From Paulownia fortunei (Eukaryota; Streptophyta; Magnoliopsida; Lamiales; Paulowniaceae), in assembly GCA_019321725.1 (NCBI GenBank), contig CM033121.1, positions 1,364,001 to 1,428,000 on the forward strand: a DNA stretch of 64,000 nt, read 5' to 3'. Below are positions 12,665 to 25,198 of the stretch, one piece after another (the first letter of the stretch is position 1; each line of letters begins with the position of its first letter). The notes below the pieces were generated by a model, which was not told the origin of the DNA, ran no database searches, and saw only the letters and a program-made list of their open reading frames with translations. A program made the position numbers and the translations under genes.

Positions 12665-15600
12665 ATGGGAATGATGAAGAAGAAAGGCCAAAATGTCGAA
12701 AAGAAAAAGGGTGGCTTTGTCACTATGCCCTTCATCTTTGGTAAGCTTGTTCATCAAACTTAAGTAAATCTCTCAATTTCTGCATAAAGCATCACATTGG
12801 GAATGATAGTTTGCATAAGCGATTATACGAATACACGGGGCGTTGATGCATTTACTGTTGGAGAAATACATCTAATTAGGTGTATTTTTTGTGCAGCAAA
12901 TGAAATATGTGAGAAATTGGCTGTGGTTGGTTTTAGTACAAACATGGTGAGCTACTTAACAAGCCAGCTACACCTGCCACTGACTAAGGCAGCCAATACT
13001 CTCACCAACTTTGGAGGGACTGCAGCCATGACACCGTTGCTTGGGGCGTTCGCAGCAGACGCGTTTGCTGGGAGGTTTTGGACCATCACAATTGCTTCAA
13101 TTATATACCAAATAGTTAAGTTTCTGATCTTAGCAAGGAAGCTTTCTAGTTTTGTACTAAGTCTGGCTGCATTGTGTTTGATGCAAGAAAACATGACTAA
13201 TTCTTTCTAGTGCAAGAATAGGTGGACCAAATTTCAGATTCACTATTTGGGATAAACTTCTGTTACAAATCACTTCAGACTTTAGTATTAAAAATTGTGC
13301 TTAACTATTTGTGAACAGGGGATGATCAGCTTGACAATATCAGCAGTGATGCCAAAGTTAAGGCCTCCCCCTTGTAATAAAAACCAAATTTGCGAAGAAG
13401 CTGATTCAGGCCAACTTGCTATCCTCTATGTATCACTCTTGCTAACAGCCTTAGGCTCCGGGGGATTCGACCCTGTGTTGTGTCTTTTGGGGCGGACCAA
13501 TACGACGAAAATGACCCCAAGCAGAAGACCGCAACTTGGAAGTTCTTCAATTGGTACTATTTCTGCATGGGGGCATCAATGCTGGTTGCAAACACAGTGA
13601 TTGTGTATATTCAAGACAACATTGGATGGGGTTGGGGACTCGGCATTCCAACCATTGCTATGGCTCTGTCAATTATTGCATTCATATTCGGATACCCTTT
13701 GTATCGAAAACTGGACCCTGCTGGCAGCCCATTTACGCGGCTGCTGCAGGTCTGTGTGGCGGCGTACAAGAAGAGGAAGGTGGCTATGGTCTCTGATCCT
13801 AAAATGTTGTATGAAAATGAGGATCTTGATGCTGCTATTTCTGTCGGTGGGAAACTTGTCCACACAAAAAACATGAAGTAAGTTATCTTTTAATTTCTCT
13901 GCAATGTGTATTCATATGTACTGTCCGAAGGTTAAATGTTTTACACATCTTGTTTATCTGCATAGATGAGTTCTAACAAACAGACCCCGAAAAAATATGT
14001 AAAATAGACCCACAAAAATTGTGATTTAAGATAGTTTTAAATAGTAAGAGTTTTTGTAGCCCCACAAAAATTCTCTCTTCCTAGCTAGTTATGTGAAAAT
14101 AACAATGTTAACAAACGTCGACAACACAATGTGTGGCTCAGCAATATCACATGGCAGAGTTCATAAATCAATGGATAATTATCAGAATTTAGGTACTTTG
14201 TACAAACCACTGTGTACTATTTTTCTGTGATGCAAATTTCTTTACCACTTTTTAGCTGCTTTTTTACTACCCAACAAGTTGTCCTGTGTCATGTTTGCCA
14301 TATCAGGCGCCCACCCTATGACAGAAAGAGAGACATTTTATCTGTTGAGACTGGTTCTGATGTCTTCTGATTTGTTCATTGAAATTATCAGATAAGGCCT
14401 CAAGTTATCACACAAAGATTGCTTTGGATAATGCCAAAATAAACCCTTCTCTGGATTGGCCTAATCCAACCAATATCTGTTCCATTTGGCACTGGCATAT
14501 CTTCAATTATGCAAGCCAAAAACTTGCAAAGGCACAAATTTATTATTAAAAAAAAAAGGAAGAAAAAGAATAAGAAGAGAAGAACTTGAATCATTGAACT
14601 GAATCAGTAGGCAGTGAACATTTCCCATAAAATATTATGACTGGTAGAATAATTTAGAAGAAAAAATAGAGACTTCTTGAAATTTCAAGCTTTTTCTCTT
14701 TTGTGTTTATGGATGGTTAATTTATTAAGTTGGGTTTAGAAGAGATTTTTGCTGGTATTTAATTTTATGATAACTATGGTATGAATTCACTTAAACTTCC
14801 AATAATTACGAAGAGAAAAAACCCTCAAATCACCATATCAAAACAGTTCTTGGCTCAATCATCCTTTTGAACTTAGGCATATCAGCTTAAAAACAATGGA
14901 GTCTACAATTACATGATCCAACATTTTGATGTCCCTGTTTCATTTGATCAAACTACACAGGTTCCTGGACAAGGCCGCCATTGTAACAGAGGAGGACAAC
15001 CCCAAGGCCCCCAACCCCTGGAAGCTCAGCACAGTTCACCGCGTCGAAGAACTGAAATCCCTGATCCGAATGGGGCCAATATGGGCTGCCGGGATCCTCC
15101 TCATCACCGCCGCGGCCCAACAAAACACCTTCTCCCTCCAGCAGGCCAAATCCATGGACAGACACCTCACTAAGAATTTTCAAATCCCACCAGCATCAAT
15201 GAGTGTCTTCACTCAGACATCAATGCTATCCACCATAGTATTCTACGACCGAGTTTTTGTCCCCTTAACACGAAGATTTACAGGCCTAGAGCGCGGCATA
15301 TCCTTCTTAACACGAATGGCTATAGGCTTTGTGATATCACTACTAGCCACATTGGCAGCCGGTTTCGTCGAAATCAGGCGCAAGAATGCTGCATTGTCCC
15401 ATGGCCTAATAGACAAGCCTCAAGAAATCATTCCCATTTCAGTTTTCTGGCTAATGCCACAGTATTGTCTTCATGGAATGGCAGAAGCTTTCATGTCAAT
15501 CGGGCACCTCGAGTTTTTCTATGATCAGGCACCGGAGAGCATGAGGAGCACTGCCCCTGCATTATTCTGGCTTTCGATCTCAGCTGGAAGTTACACTAGC

Positions 15601-15846
15601 ACCCTTCTGATTACTCTTGTACACAAGTATAGTGAAGGGCCTAATGGATCGAACTGGCTGCCGGATAACAATCTGAATAAAGGGAAATTGGAGTATTTGT
15701 ATTGGTTGATCACATTGCTGCAGCTTTTTAACTTGATTTATTACCTATTTTGTGCTAAATTCTATACATTCAAGCCAATTCAGGTCCATAAACCGGAAGA
15801 TGAAAGGCCAAAAGAAGAAGGGGTGGAGCTGACAGGCCATGTTTAG
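12665..15846 (+). CDS. NPF3.1: NRT1/PTR-family transporter, NPF3.1-like, with a frameshift in exon 3
   Basis: The NPF/POT family consists of twelve-helix, proton-coupled plasma or internal membrane carriers for nitrate, nitrite, peptides or hormones; NPF3 members have been linked to nitrite and gibberellin transport. Exons: 12665-12740, 12897-13114, 13319-13877 and 14961-15846 (stop TAG). Seen: the N-terminal GGFVTMPFIF, the proton-coupling motif as EICEK (exon 2), GADQYDEND, IQDNIGWGWGLGIP, FLDKAAIV across the last intron, RMGPIW, QQNTFSLQQA and FWLMPQYCLHG. Length with the frame repaired would be 579 residues, normal for the family. Oddity: exon 3 changes reading frame near 13465, exactly where the family has the conserved GSGGIRPC motif; the frame after it is fully conserved. 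As it stands the gene would make a truncated protein. The paralogue name rests on overall similarity to remembered family members; membership of the family itself is certain. Confidence 0.88.
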
Positions 15847-15976
15847 GGGCACTGATATTGTGTGTTTTTAGGAGTTTAGAACGTGGGCAGGAACAAGAAT
15901 TTAGTCCCTGACTTTCCTAGGATCGATCATTATTGTAGGTATGTATGTATGGTCTGAATAGAAAATCTATTTCTTG

Positions 15977-16045
15977 TAATTTTGGACCATTTCTCATTAC
16001 TATTAGCAAAGTAATTTTGGACAATTTCTCACTAATATTAGCAAA
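15977..16045. repeat. Tandem duplication, ~35 bp unit
   Basis: Two consecutive units, each containing taattttgga, atttctca and attagcaaa, lie about 130 bases after the NPF stop, probably within its 3' untranslated region. The copies differ at a few positions. Confidence 0.65.
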
Positions 16046-16397
16046 TGTGTAGCCCAATCCACAAAATATGGAGTTCTTGAAATGGGCGCTCTTCTGGACT
16101 ACCATTTATTGGCTTTTTGTACCAGTTTGACGGATGCAAATTATTCTATCTTGAAATTTTGACAACTTATGATGTGCATAGCATAGCTTGTTGGCTCTCC
16201 AATTCCATGTTTTCTGTTTCACTATTTTACTTTCTTATGTATCAACTTTAAATACTAATATAATTAAATTATAAATCAACATTTACCTCTTATTTCATGC
16301 AAACATTTCCTTTAAAGTATTTCTTCAAAACACAAATGGAAGGGATATTTTTTTATTATTTTACTCAACTAAAATCTAAGAATCAAGCATAGTCTTT

Positions 16398-16465
16398 GCC
16401 ATATTCGGTTGTCTGAATTAGAACACAACTGTTTCTTGCCATATTCAGTTATGTGAATTAGAACA
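16398..16465. repeat. Tandem duplication, ~37 bp unit
   Basis: The motifs ttgccatattc, ggtt or agtt, and gtgaattagaac (gtctgaattagaac in the first unit) occur twice in the same order, directly before the hairpin element at 16477. Confidence 0.6.
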
Positions 16466-16476
16466 AACTTAGGCAT

Positions 16477-16605
16477 TGCATATCACACATGCACATCACG
16501 TGTATATAATTAATTTTGAGTGTATATAATGTCCATAAATTAATTATATACACGTGATGTGCATGTATGATATGCACTACAAGATACAACATAAAATTGC
16601 AAAAG
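16477..16605. mobile_element. Hairpin MITE-like element, copy 3
   Basis: Arms 16477-16516 and 16537-16576 are inverted copies that match at 39 of 40 positions by eye, around a 20 base loop. The arms carry atgcacatcacgtgtatata. The right flank (acaagatacaac, then aaaattgc) is shared in diverged form with the elements near 6847 and 9847. Such a near-perfect arm pair implies recent insertion or selection on the fold. It has no coding capacity. Confidence 0.65.
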
Positions 16606-16862
16606 ATTTGAACTTCAAAAACTTATGTATGTATCGATAATATATGTAATATATATATATATATATATATTGTCTTGAGCCCTTCTTGGTTATATTGATT
16701 ATTTACACACGTTAACATTCCCCATTATCTGCAAAATCCATTCACCTTTAGTTACTGATAGCAGGGGACATTGCCATGGCATATAGGTTTGTTTAGCTTG
16801 GTTTTTATTTTGCAAACAAGAAACTCTGCTAATCCGGTTAGTTTCCTTACAACATTTTTACA

Positions 16863-17060
16863 GATGAGTCAGCAGAAATGGAAATGACAAGATACATCGA
16901 AGCCTCACTTCCAATCATACAATACATTGATAAACTGTACATTTTCAAGAAATATCAGCTTGGATTGGTGAGCTTGACTTCACAGTTGGAGGGGTTTCAA
17001 CTTCTTTTCTAAAAGGCGTTGAATCCATCAAGTTTGCCACATTTGGAGATACTTAAAAAG
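16863..17060 (+). pseudogene. Unidentified exon-like fragment
   Basis: After a good acceptor (tttttacag) comes an open stretch reading DESAEMEMTRYIEASLPIIQ and onward to a possible donor (ggtgag, near 16967). The following bases stay open in another frame (GELDFTVGGVSTSF, then KFATFGDT and a stop). Composition is protein-like, unlike the surrounding DNA, but no flanking exon or start is visible and I do not recognise the family. A decayed gene remnant with a frameshift is my reading. Confidence 0.35.
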
Positions 17061-18324
17061 TCGAACGATCCTGCCTAATCTAAGAAGCTTTCTAATCAGT
17101 CCAGATTTTTTCAGGTGTAGTATATTTTATAAATATAGAATTAGCGAAGAACATGGATGCTTGGCTGCTTGTGCCTGACGGTTGCCACGCATCCAAGAAT
17201 TCCTAGCAGCAGTAGCACTGTTTACTGTAGTTAGAGATGTAGGTGCCTAGAAGGACAGAGCTAGAAAATCAATATCGGTAGGTGAGAATTATTTTTTATT
17301 ACAAATAACAAATAAAAATATATTTTTTATTATTGAGGAGGGATAAAATTTTAAAATATAATAATTTTATTTATAAAATCAATACTAATTTAAAAAAATA
17401 TCAGAATGCGGCAGAAAAAAATAGTGTTGAGGGGGGCACGGGCCGCCACCCCCTTAGCTCTAGGTGTGTATAGCTAATAGTGCAGATGGATGTTTACTTG
17501 GGGATCAACTGGCACATGCATATGAAATGTTACACCAGGAAAACAGAAATTTGTGTGGGCAAAGATTCTTATATAATGAATTTCACGCGCATTACAATCC
17601 TGGCCTGTTTACCGTTTTCGTGTGTGGTTACAAGGGTAAATCTCTATGTTTGCTTTTTTACCCTTCCAGATACCTAATTTCTGGGAACAATATGTTCAGG
17701 AAAACCCACTGTGCGAGATAAATATTTACCAAACCAACATATGATTTGATTTAAACCAATCACTACCTAAGTAATTATCCAGGGAACAAGTAATATAGCA
17801 AAATGTGGGAGTGTTGAGGAAATAAGAGTTGCTAATTTACCAGGGAGAGATTGAGATTGATACCCATTAACATATACATTTCAGAGCAAACACAGTAATG
17901 TCACTTAATTGGGAATATCTGAGCCAAGGGAGAAAAAAGGATAGAAGGATAACGGAGTCGTTTTAGTCTACAGAATGTCCATTATTCAGGAACACACACA
18001 CACACACAGAGGAGTGTAAAGAAATTCAACACCAATTTCATTACTAATGATAATTATTTAAATACTTAAGCCAAAAAAAAAAAAAAAGCTGTAAAGCATC
18101 CCCCTCCAAACAGAATTAAAAAGCGTGTCTAGATATTTTAACAAGTTTACATGCCTTTTCAAAATCTGGTAATGTTCAATTGTATAATCTCTCAACAAAA
18201 AGGAAAGAATCGAATACAACAAAACATTGCCAGAAACTCTATCAGTACTAGACACGCGCTTTAATGGGCGGCATGTTGTTCAATGCTATGCCCTGTAAAT
18301 CTTCTTACCAACCTAAATCTTCAT

Positions 18325-21300
18325 CTACATCGTCAAGCTTTCTGGGTTCTCAATGATCTTTGAGAAGGTTTGAAGGAATGCAGCCAAGTCAGCACCATAA
18401 ATGATTCGGTGATCTGCTGTAACATTCACCTGAAAATATTTTTCAAATCACTGAGTTCACTCTCTTTCAACAGAATTCTATTCTCTATTATATATTATAA
18501 TATTGTTAGCAAACTGAGGAAATTGACTTTTTGCTCAGAATATAGTTCTACAATTCTAGCAGAAGCTATGAGCTTTTTCTGAAGTGATCAGAAATGTTTT
18601 GTCTGTCAGCTCTTATGTGCTCTGCCACTAGCAGAAGACAGAATAACCATACATAAAAGACTCTTCCACTTCCCGCAGAAACACTTTCTCACTAGTTTAA
18701 AAGCTATCTTACAGCCCCAAATTCAAGTAGAAACACTACTGCTCTTTTAGCAGTACTCATGAAAGCGAATTGCCTGATGCACTTATATTTCTTTTAATTT
18801 GAATAAGAGCACAATCAACATTCAATCTGACATGTATATGAACTTTCATAAGAGAACCGGTCCCCACAAAAGGACCTTAGAACCTATCACATAACACAAA
18901 AAAAAAAAAAAATGTGTGTGTGTGTGTGTGTGTGTGTGTGAGAGGGAGAGAGAGAGAGGGAGGGAGGGAGATGTAAGTTTGTGAAGATTGAAATGAAGAC
19001 ACCAAAAACAAGTGAGGTGCAATGTCTCAGCAAGACCATCAAAAAGGACAGCCAATCACCAGGCTTTGGCTTTTATAGTTTCTTGTCACACAAAAATTGT
19101 TTCTGCTGCATCTAAGAGAAATATATCAACTCTTGTATTCACTTATCATAAATGATATGATTTCAATGAGGATAGGGAAACCATGTGATAATCAAGGAAA
19201 ATATACTCAAAAGAATTATCTAGAAATTTAAGAGTTGTGCGATGTGCATGCACAAATATTCAATCCTGTTGCTGTTCTTAATGTTCATCAAATCCAGACT
19301 TTCAAGAACCAATAACGTCCAATATCAGTATCAATGAGTCTAACACGGTTAGTGGGTAACCTTCATTTTAAAGCACATAAATGCATGTGTTGTGTGACTG
19401 TAGTATATAAATAGTCATCGTACCATGAAGACTATCTTATAGGAGAAGTTGTCTTTTAAGGAAAGAAATGTGCGGATTGTTTTTCAAATCTTAGGAATAT
19501 GAATTTTTATTTCTTTTTTTACTTGGTATGGCAGTGGAAGTCAAACAGATATCTTCTGTCTATGGCTAAAGTTCAAAAGGACATCTCTTAAACATAAGCT
19601 GTAACCTACACGAAGGTTAGCGTCAGATAAGAAAAAGAATAAAAGATTTTCCAGTTTAGATTGCACCAGAGATGGGAGACAACCACGAAAAGCCACAATA
19701 TTTTTTTTAAAAGGGTTCATATTGTGAACTTCAAATATATTGCTTATCAATACCAGTTGGAAAGAAGCAGGTGGATTTCCAGAACCAACTCATAATATTC
19801 AAATTCAAAAGAATGATGACAAATTGAAGCAACTATGTAACTCGAACAAGAGCAACAGATGACATCATAAACATGTGCATTGACAATCCAAGTTACTTAT
19901 ATACAGCTCTAAATATTCCATATAGCACAATATATTTTTGATTCCATAAGCTTGTTGACAAAGTCTGGAAAAATTTAACAACATTAACTGGACGATAGAC
20001 TTACCAGCATCTTGTTTTTTACACTGAAGAATCCTTCTTTGTCAGCTATAACAGTAGGCTTTGATGCTCCCACAGCCATAATAGCCCCCTGATCATCATC
20101 CAAATTACTTAAGCAATGAATAAATTACTTTGAAAAAAATCACAACTTGCAATAAATTTAATGTTAGATCTCAATCCTCACCTGTCCTGGAGGAAGGATA
20201 GCATCAAACCTATCCACTCCAAACATGCCCAAATTAGATAATGTGAAAGTCCCTACATGTCAAGAACCCATATGAATAAGTTCTGATACAATTATGAATC
20301 TCAAAATATCGTATTACATGTGCTCTTGAAAATTAATACAACTCTTAATGTTTAAGTACCTGAATTGTATTCATGGGGCTGAAGTTGCTTTGCCCGAGCC
20401 TTCTCGACTAGCTCCTTCCACTTTTTAGACAACAGATAGAGATCCAACTATAAAAAGAGCAACAAGTCACAATCGTGTCACTATGCTACAATCCAACAAA
20501 TGCATTAAATTCATGTATAATACCTTATCAGCATCTTGAAGAACAGGCGTGATCAATCCATCATTGATTGCCACAGCCACAGCAATGTTTATACTACTAT
20601 TGTAAGTAAAACTTTTCCCATCTTTACATGTAGCATTCACAACTGGATGCTGAACCAATGCCATTGCTGCAGCTTTTGCTAACAATGCAGTCATGGTAAC
20701 ACCCTTCCGCTTCACCTATGGTTAATGGAAGAAATCCCATGATTTAAAGTGTGGCAATGCTCTGTTCTTTACACATATAAATCAATTCATACCACACTAT
20801 GCTAATTGAAGATGAATATCTTTATACTTTTGACACTGCTTATGCAGCCCATGTGACAAATCACAATTTGTGAATTAGATCAAATCACTATGTGGCCTAA
20901 TAAGAAATTCAATTGAATTTATGTTGCATTTCACAATTAAAGTCGGCACCGTGAGAGCAAATTAATAACCTTTAAACAAATGTACCTTCTCATATAGAGC
21001 ATCGAGCGCATCTGTGGCGATCGGGTAACCAACTCTGAAAATCGGCACGCTCAGACTCTCCACCATATTCCTCGACACAGCAACCTGCATTGCAGTGAAA
21101 GGTACCATATTTGACCCTGGAATCTCAGGAAAACTTGATGCAGCCTTAGGCGGAGATGCCGCAGTCGTTGAAGCAGCCGTAGCTGGTGCAGCAGGCACTA
21201 CCACATTTGCCTTGGGGGCAGGCGTAATTCCAGCTGCCTTCTCCACATCCTCGGGCGTTATCCTGCCAAATGGCCCTGTGCCCACCAATTTATTAATATC

Positions 21301-21852
21301 CACCTTATGCTGCTTCGCCAATTTCTTTGCATACGGCGTCGCCACCACCTTCCCCGGCGTTGCCGGAGCAGCAGAAACTGAGGGAGCTGGAGCTTCAACT
21401 TTCGTAGCAACAGGAGCAGACTCTTCGACTTTAGGCGCTGATGTGGTGGGTGCTGACGAGGATTGCGCCGCGGCTTTAGCCTTAGCTTCTGCAATTTCGT
21501 CCTCAGTCTCGGCTAAAAGCCCAATCGGCGCACCAACGGGAGCCGTTTCGCCTTCGTTAACAACAATGGCGGCTAATATTCCGTCGTAGAATGTTTCGAC
21601 ATCCATATCGGCTTTATCGGATTCAACAACAACAACGGATTCACCCTTGGAGAGGACGTCGCCTTCAGATTTAACCCAGCTGACGATCTTGCCCTCAGTC
21701 ATGGTAGAGCTGAGAGCGGGCATAAAGATCTCGCGGATCTTGGCGCGGACTAGAGGCAGGCGAGAGATGGAGCGGGGTTTGAGAAAGAATGCGGAGGGGC
21801 GGAGGAATGGGGTGGAGTAAGAGACGGAGGAGGAGAAGGAAAGGGAGGCCAT
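18325..21852 (-). CDS. LTA2: Plastid pyruvate dehydrogenase E2 (dihydrolipoyl acetyltransferase)
   Basis: This is the E2 core of the chloroplast pyruvate dehydrogenase complex, which moves the acetyl group to CoA and so feeds fatty acid synthesis. Exons on the minus strand: 21852-20986, 20715-20524, 20447-20360, 20252-20182, 20088-20005 and 18429-18325 (stop TAG); 468 residues, normal for the plastid form. Residues 1 to about 37 are a Ser/Arg-rich transit peptide. The lipoyl domain spans about 38-115, with the lipoylated lysine at 80 in ESDKADMDV. An Ala/Pro linker follows, then the peripheral subunit-binding domain around 170-208 (ATPYAKKLAK, GTGPFGRITPEDV). The catalytic domain runs from about 245 to the end (MTALLAKAAAMALVQHPVVN, GTFTLSNLGMFGVD). 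The active site histidine is in ADHRIIYGAD near the C-terminus (residue 441). The last intron is long (about 1.6 kb) and carries a TG microsatellite. LTA2 versus its close paralogue is not certain. Confidence 0.95.
18913..18940. repeat. (TG)n microsatellite followed by a GA-rich tract
   Basis: A run of tg repeats after a poly-A tract, then gagagggagaga. It lies inside the last intron of the plastid E2 gene. Confidence 0.9.
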
Positions 21853-22626
21853 TGTACCGGTGGGGTGGTGGAGGAGTGTTGGCTGTTAGGAAATAGTTTG
21901 TAGTATAAAAACGGGGGTGGGTGTTGGGGTGGGGAGTGGCGGAGAAGACGAGGGAGAATTGGTTTGAGTTAGCTTTGAGTAGTCCGCCTGCCAGTGTGTG
22001 TTCGTGCCACCATGTACGTGGAATGAATGATCTGGCGTTAGAAAATTTAGAAAATTATAAATTAACAATTTGAAAAAATGGCTTTTATTTGGGTTGAATT
22101 ATCAATTGTCTTCCGAGTTCGGTCCAAGCCCAAATGAGATTGTCTTATATATATTTGGATTCTGGACTACCAATTTAAGACTGAAGCTAATGGACTATGG
22201 CATTAATCTATCATGATTGTCTTCAAGCCCATTTCAGACTTTGTTGGGCCTAAATATCAACCACCAGTCCAGAATTCAGACCTTAGTTTGTCAACCTAAG
22301 TAACCACATATGCCAACTTGGTGATTTTCTCAATTGCCAAGCATTTGATTTATCAAAGAGTTTCATAGTATTTAAAACTTTGTACACTTCATAATACAAA
22401 TTTTCAGGTGATGTGGTGAGTCACAATTAGGAATATGAGTTATAAAAGTGGTGCTCATAAACTAGGAAGAATTGGATTCACAATATTAGAGCTTTTTCTG
22501 TTAATGTAGAAATGTCTTTACTTAACAAGTCCATATCCCTAAACTATAACACATAGTAAACCCTCCAAAAAAATAAGGGTAAGATTAATAATTCCATAAT
22601 GCGACACTAATATTCAGTCATGCAAC

Positions 22627-22629
<3 letters not shown>

Positions 22630-22674
<45 letters not shown>
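22630..22674. repeat. (AT)n microsatellite
   Basis: About 22 uninterrupted AT units in intergenic DNA. Confidence 0.95.
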
Positions 22675-22676
<2 letters not shown>

Positions 22677-23839
22677 ATGAATTAAGTGCAACATATTCAA
22701 TTCACTACTGATCATTAAATTATAAAATTTAGTGTTTTCTTCTATTTCTTTTCCATGATCAAACAATTTTACATGAATTATAAATATTACACTCAGATTT
22801 ATTCAAAAATCTACTTATATATGCACATGTATTGTAGCCCAAATTCTAACCAGACTTTTGTATCAAGGTGTATTATCCAAATTTTGAATTGGAAAGCACA
22901 TTGGATAGCATAGACCTAGACCCCCTACACATTTCCAGAGAAAGACCAAACCAGGACTAGATTGGGCGTGCAAACGACACCTCAATGAACAATATGACCA
23001 CTCATCGTACACATGTAGCAAATTCAGACACACACAGCTTTGAACTAAAGTGGTGGGATTGTGAAATCTATTCAACTGTCACATAGGTTTTTTCAGCAAT
23101 ATTGCGACTTGTTCTCCAAAGGGCTGTTGAGAATTAATCCACAATATGGTCTTAATTCTCCTATCAGACAAGCACACTTGCTTTCTTGATGGGTTCAATA
23201 ATGATGATTTTCTAAGTTGTCAAACTTCATCTGTTAGCTGATGATAATGATCAGAAATTGAAGATGGAAAAAGTTTGGGTTTTTGGTCATAAGGATGAGA
23301 GCCAAATTAGTGAGTACTTTCAAATGGGAGAAGATCTTTTTATCAAATCTTATTGTATTTTGTTTTATTATATAATTGTCGATATTTGCAATAGAAGAGC
23401 CAATGAGTATATTTCTAGCAGTAGCAGCTAATAGGAGGCATGGGCATTGGAATTAGTTAAAGTAAAATTGAAAAAGAATTAGAATAATTCCATCAATAAT
23501 AAGAGTCTAGCAATGCCATATTCAGCAAAATATTCTAATGCACATATTGTGATGCTGTCTCTTGTTGAGAAAAAAATATTAATTACAATATGTCAAATTG
23601 TCACATTACATTTGTTTAGTTATTAGAGTTTTTATTTTGTTACAATACTAATTTTTACATGTATAATAATGAGAATATTTTTGTATAAGTTGTTTGTTTT
23701 AATAAAATTTGAAGGGACGGATATCGAATTTTCATAAATTTTCACTGTCATCGTGAGATCAACAAATCACTTTTAAAACCTTTTGTGTTTTAAATAGGAG
23801 AATGGGAATCAACAAAAAATATTTTGTTTATTCGCACAT

Positions 23840-24280
23840 TCAGTTCGATCGAACCGAATCGAAATTTTGGTTCATCAAAATCATAAATTGAAAATCGAAC
23901 TGAATTAATTAATTAATTCAGTTCGCTTTTAACTGATTTTTTTTAATTTTTTAATTCGATTTTTGATTAATCGAATTCTAAAAAAAAAACTAAATAATAG
24001 AATTGTAAATATATTTTTTTATTTTTTATTTTTAATTTCGGAGAGATAAACATAAAAAAATAGTATATAATATAATATAAAAATAATATATAAAAAACTA
24101 ATAATTCAATTTTTGATTTGGTTTGATTAACCGAAATCAAAAATCAAAATCGAACCAAAAATAAAAAATTTAAAAAATAAAAAACTAAACTTTAATTGAA
24201 TTTCAATACAAATTAAAATTAAAATTTTAATTAATTTCATAAAATTTTAATTAATTTCGTATGATTAATCGAATTATATT
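23840..24280. repeat. Self-complementary AT-rich repeat tract
   Basis: Motifs such as gttcgatcgaaccgaatcga, gaactgaattaattaatt and aaccgaaatcaaaaatcaa recur in both orientations. Similar motifs reappear weakly near 31440-31530. Such degenerate tracts are common in plant intergenic DNA; the edges are approximate. Confidence 0.45.
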
Positions 24281-25177
24281 CACTGCAGTTCAAATTAGCA
24301 AGAATGCAGTCACCCCCAATAACAAGGCGACAAGCACACATTTGGAATCCAAAAATCATGTTTCCTATACTCCAACCATCCATGACAAAGTGCACCTTTT
24401 TTTATTAAATGAGTTGGATTAACACGTGTCATCACTAGAAAATTGCCACGCTTGCAATTGCCTCATTTAGTGCGCCAACGCACGAGAGCCAATTGAAAAG
24501 CTGCAACCAAAATCTTATTCCTAACTACCCAATCCAAATCTCACACTGTTTGCTATTAACTTTTTTTTTAAAAAAAAAGATTTAAATATATACACACATA
24601 TTATATATTTATATATATATATATATATATATTACATATGAATCAAATTTTGTATTCATTTAAGGGTGGGATTTTTTTTATTACCTACGTGTTTAATAAT
24701 TTAATCATACGATGTGTTAATTATAAGTAGAGTCCGCTAATTATGATTCATTCTACTTTTGGTGCCTAATTTTTACTAACTTATCGTATAACAAGATATT
24801 TTAATTTTAATTAGATTGCGCATTGTATGCATTTTATTTGTAGGGCACCTATGATTCTAACTGCATTGTTTATTAGCTTGTCATAAGGCAAAATAAAGAA
24901 TTATTAAATATTTTTTTTTTTTTCAAATAAGGATATTGATTTTTTTCCTAACTCTTATTCAGATTTTTTCCTCAATCTGATCAACTAAATCGTAGGTATA
25001 AAGTATTTACCGATAAATTAATTTATCTCATGAAAAGAATAATTATATGTGTAAATAATTTGATCATATTGAATTAGTTAAAGATGAGAATATAGAGTAT
25101 TTAAAGAGAATTTTACTGTAACAACAGCAAAATATGTAGGGAATATATTTATGGTCAAAAAATGCATTGATGAAATT

Positions 25178-25198
25178 GGGGGCGGGGGGGGGGGGGGG
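25178..25198. repeat. Poly-G run
   Basis: A G tract of about 20 bases broken by a single C, in AT-rich intergenic DNA. Runs like this are prone to length error in sequencing. Confidence 0.85.

Larger units (their letters stand above)
15847..18324. other. Intergenic region between the NPF gene and plastid E2
   Basis: It contains the NPF 3' region with a tandem duplication (15977-16045), a second small duplication (16398-16465), a strong hairpin (16477-16576), an AT microsatellite, an unidentified exon-like fragment (16863-17060) and a possible short-TIR repeat (about 17240-17465). The two genes are convergent, so the right end, before 18325, should be the 3' untranslated region of E2. Confidence 0.6.

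Noticed and set aside
21095..21589. Plus-strand 164-codon open frame over the plastid E2 gene
   Set aside because: It is antisense to the Ala/Pro-rich first exon of E2, whose codon bias keeps the opposite strand open; no independent signal.
25178..25198. Poly-G run as a possible assembly gap or regulatory site
   Set aside because: It is a plain homopolymer in AT-rich spacer; nothing indicates function, and the flanks read continuously.
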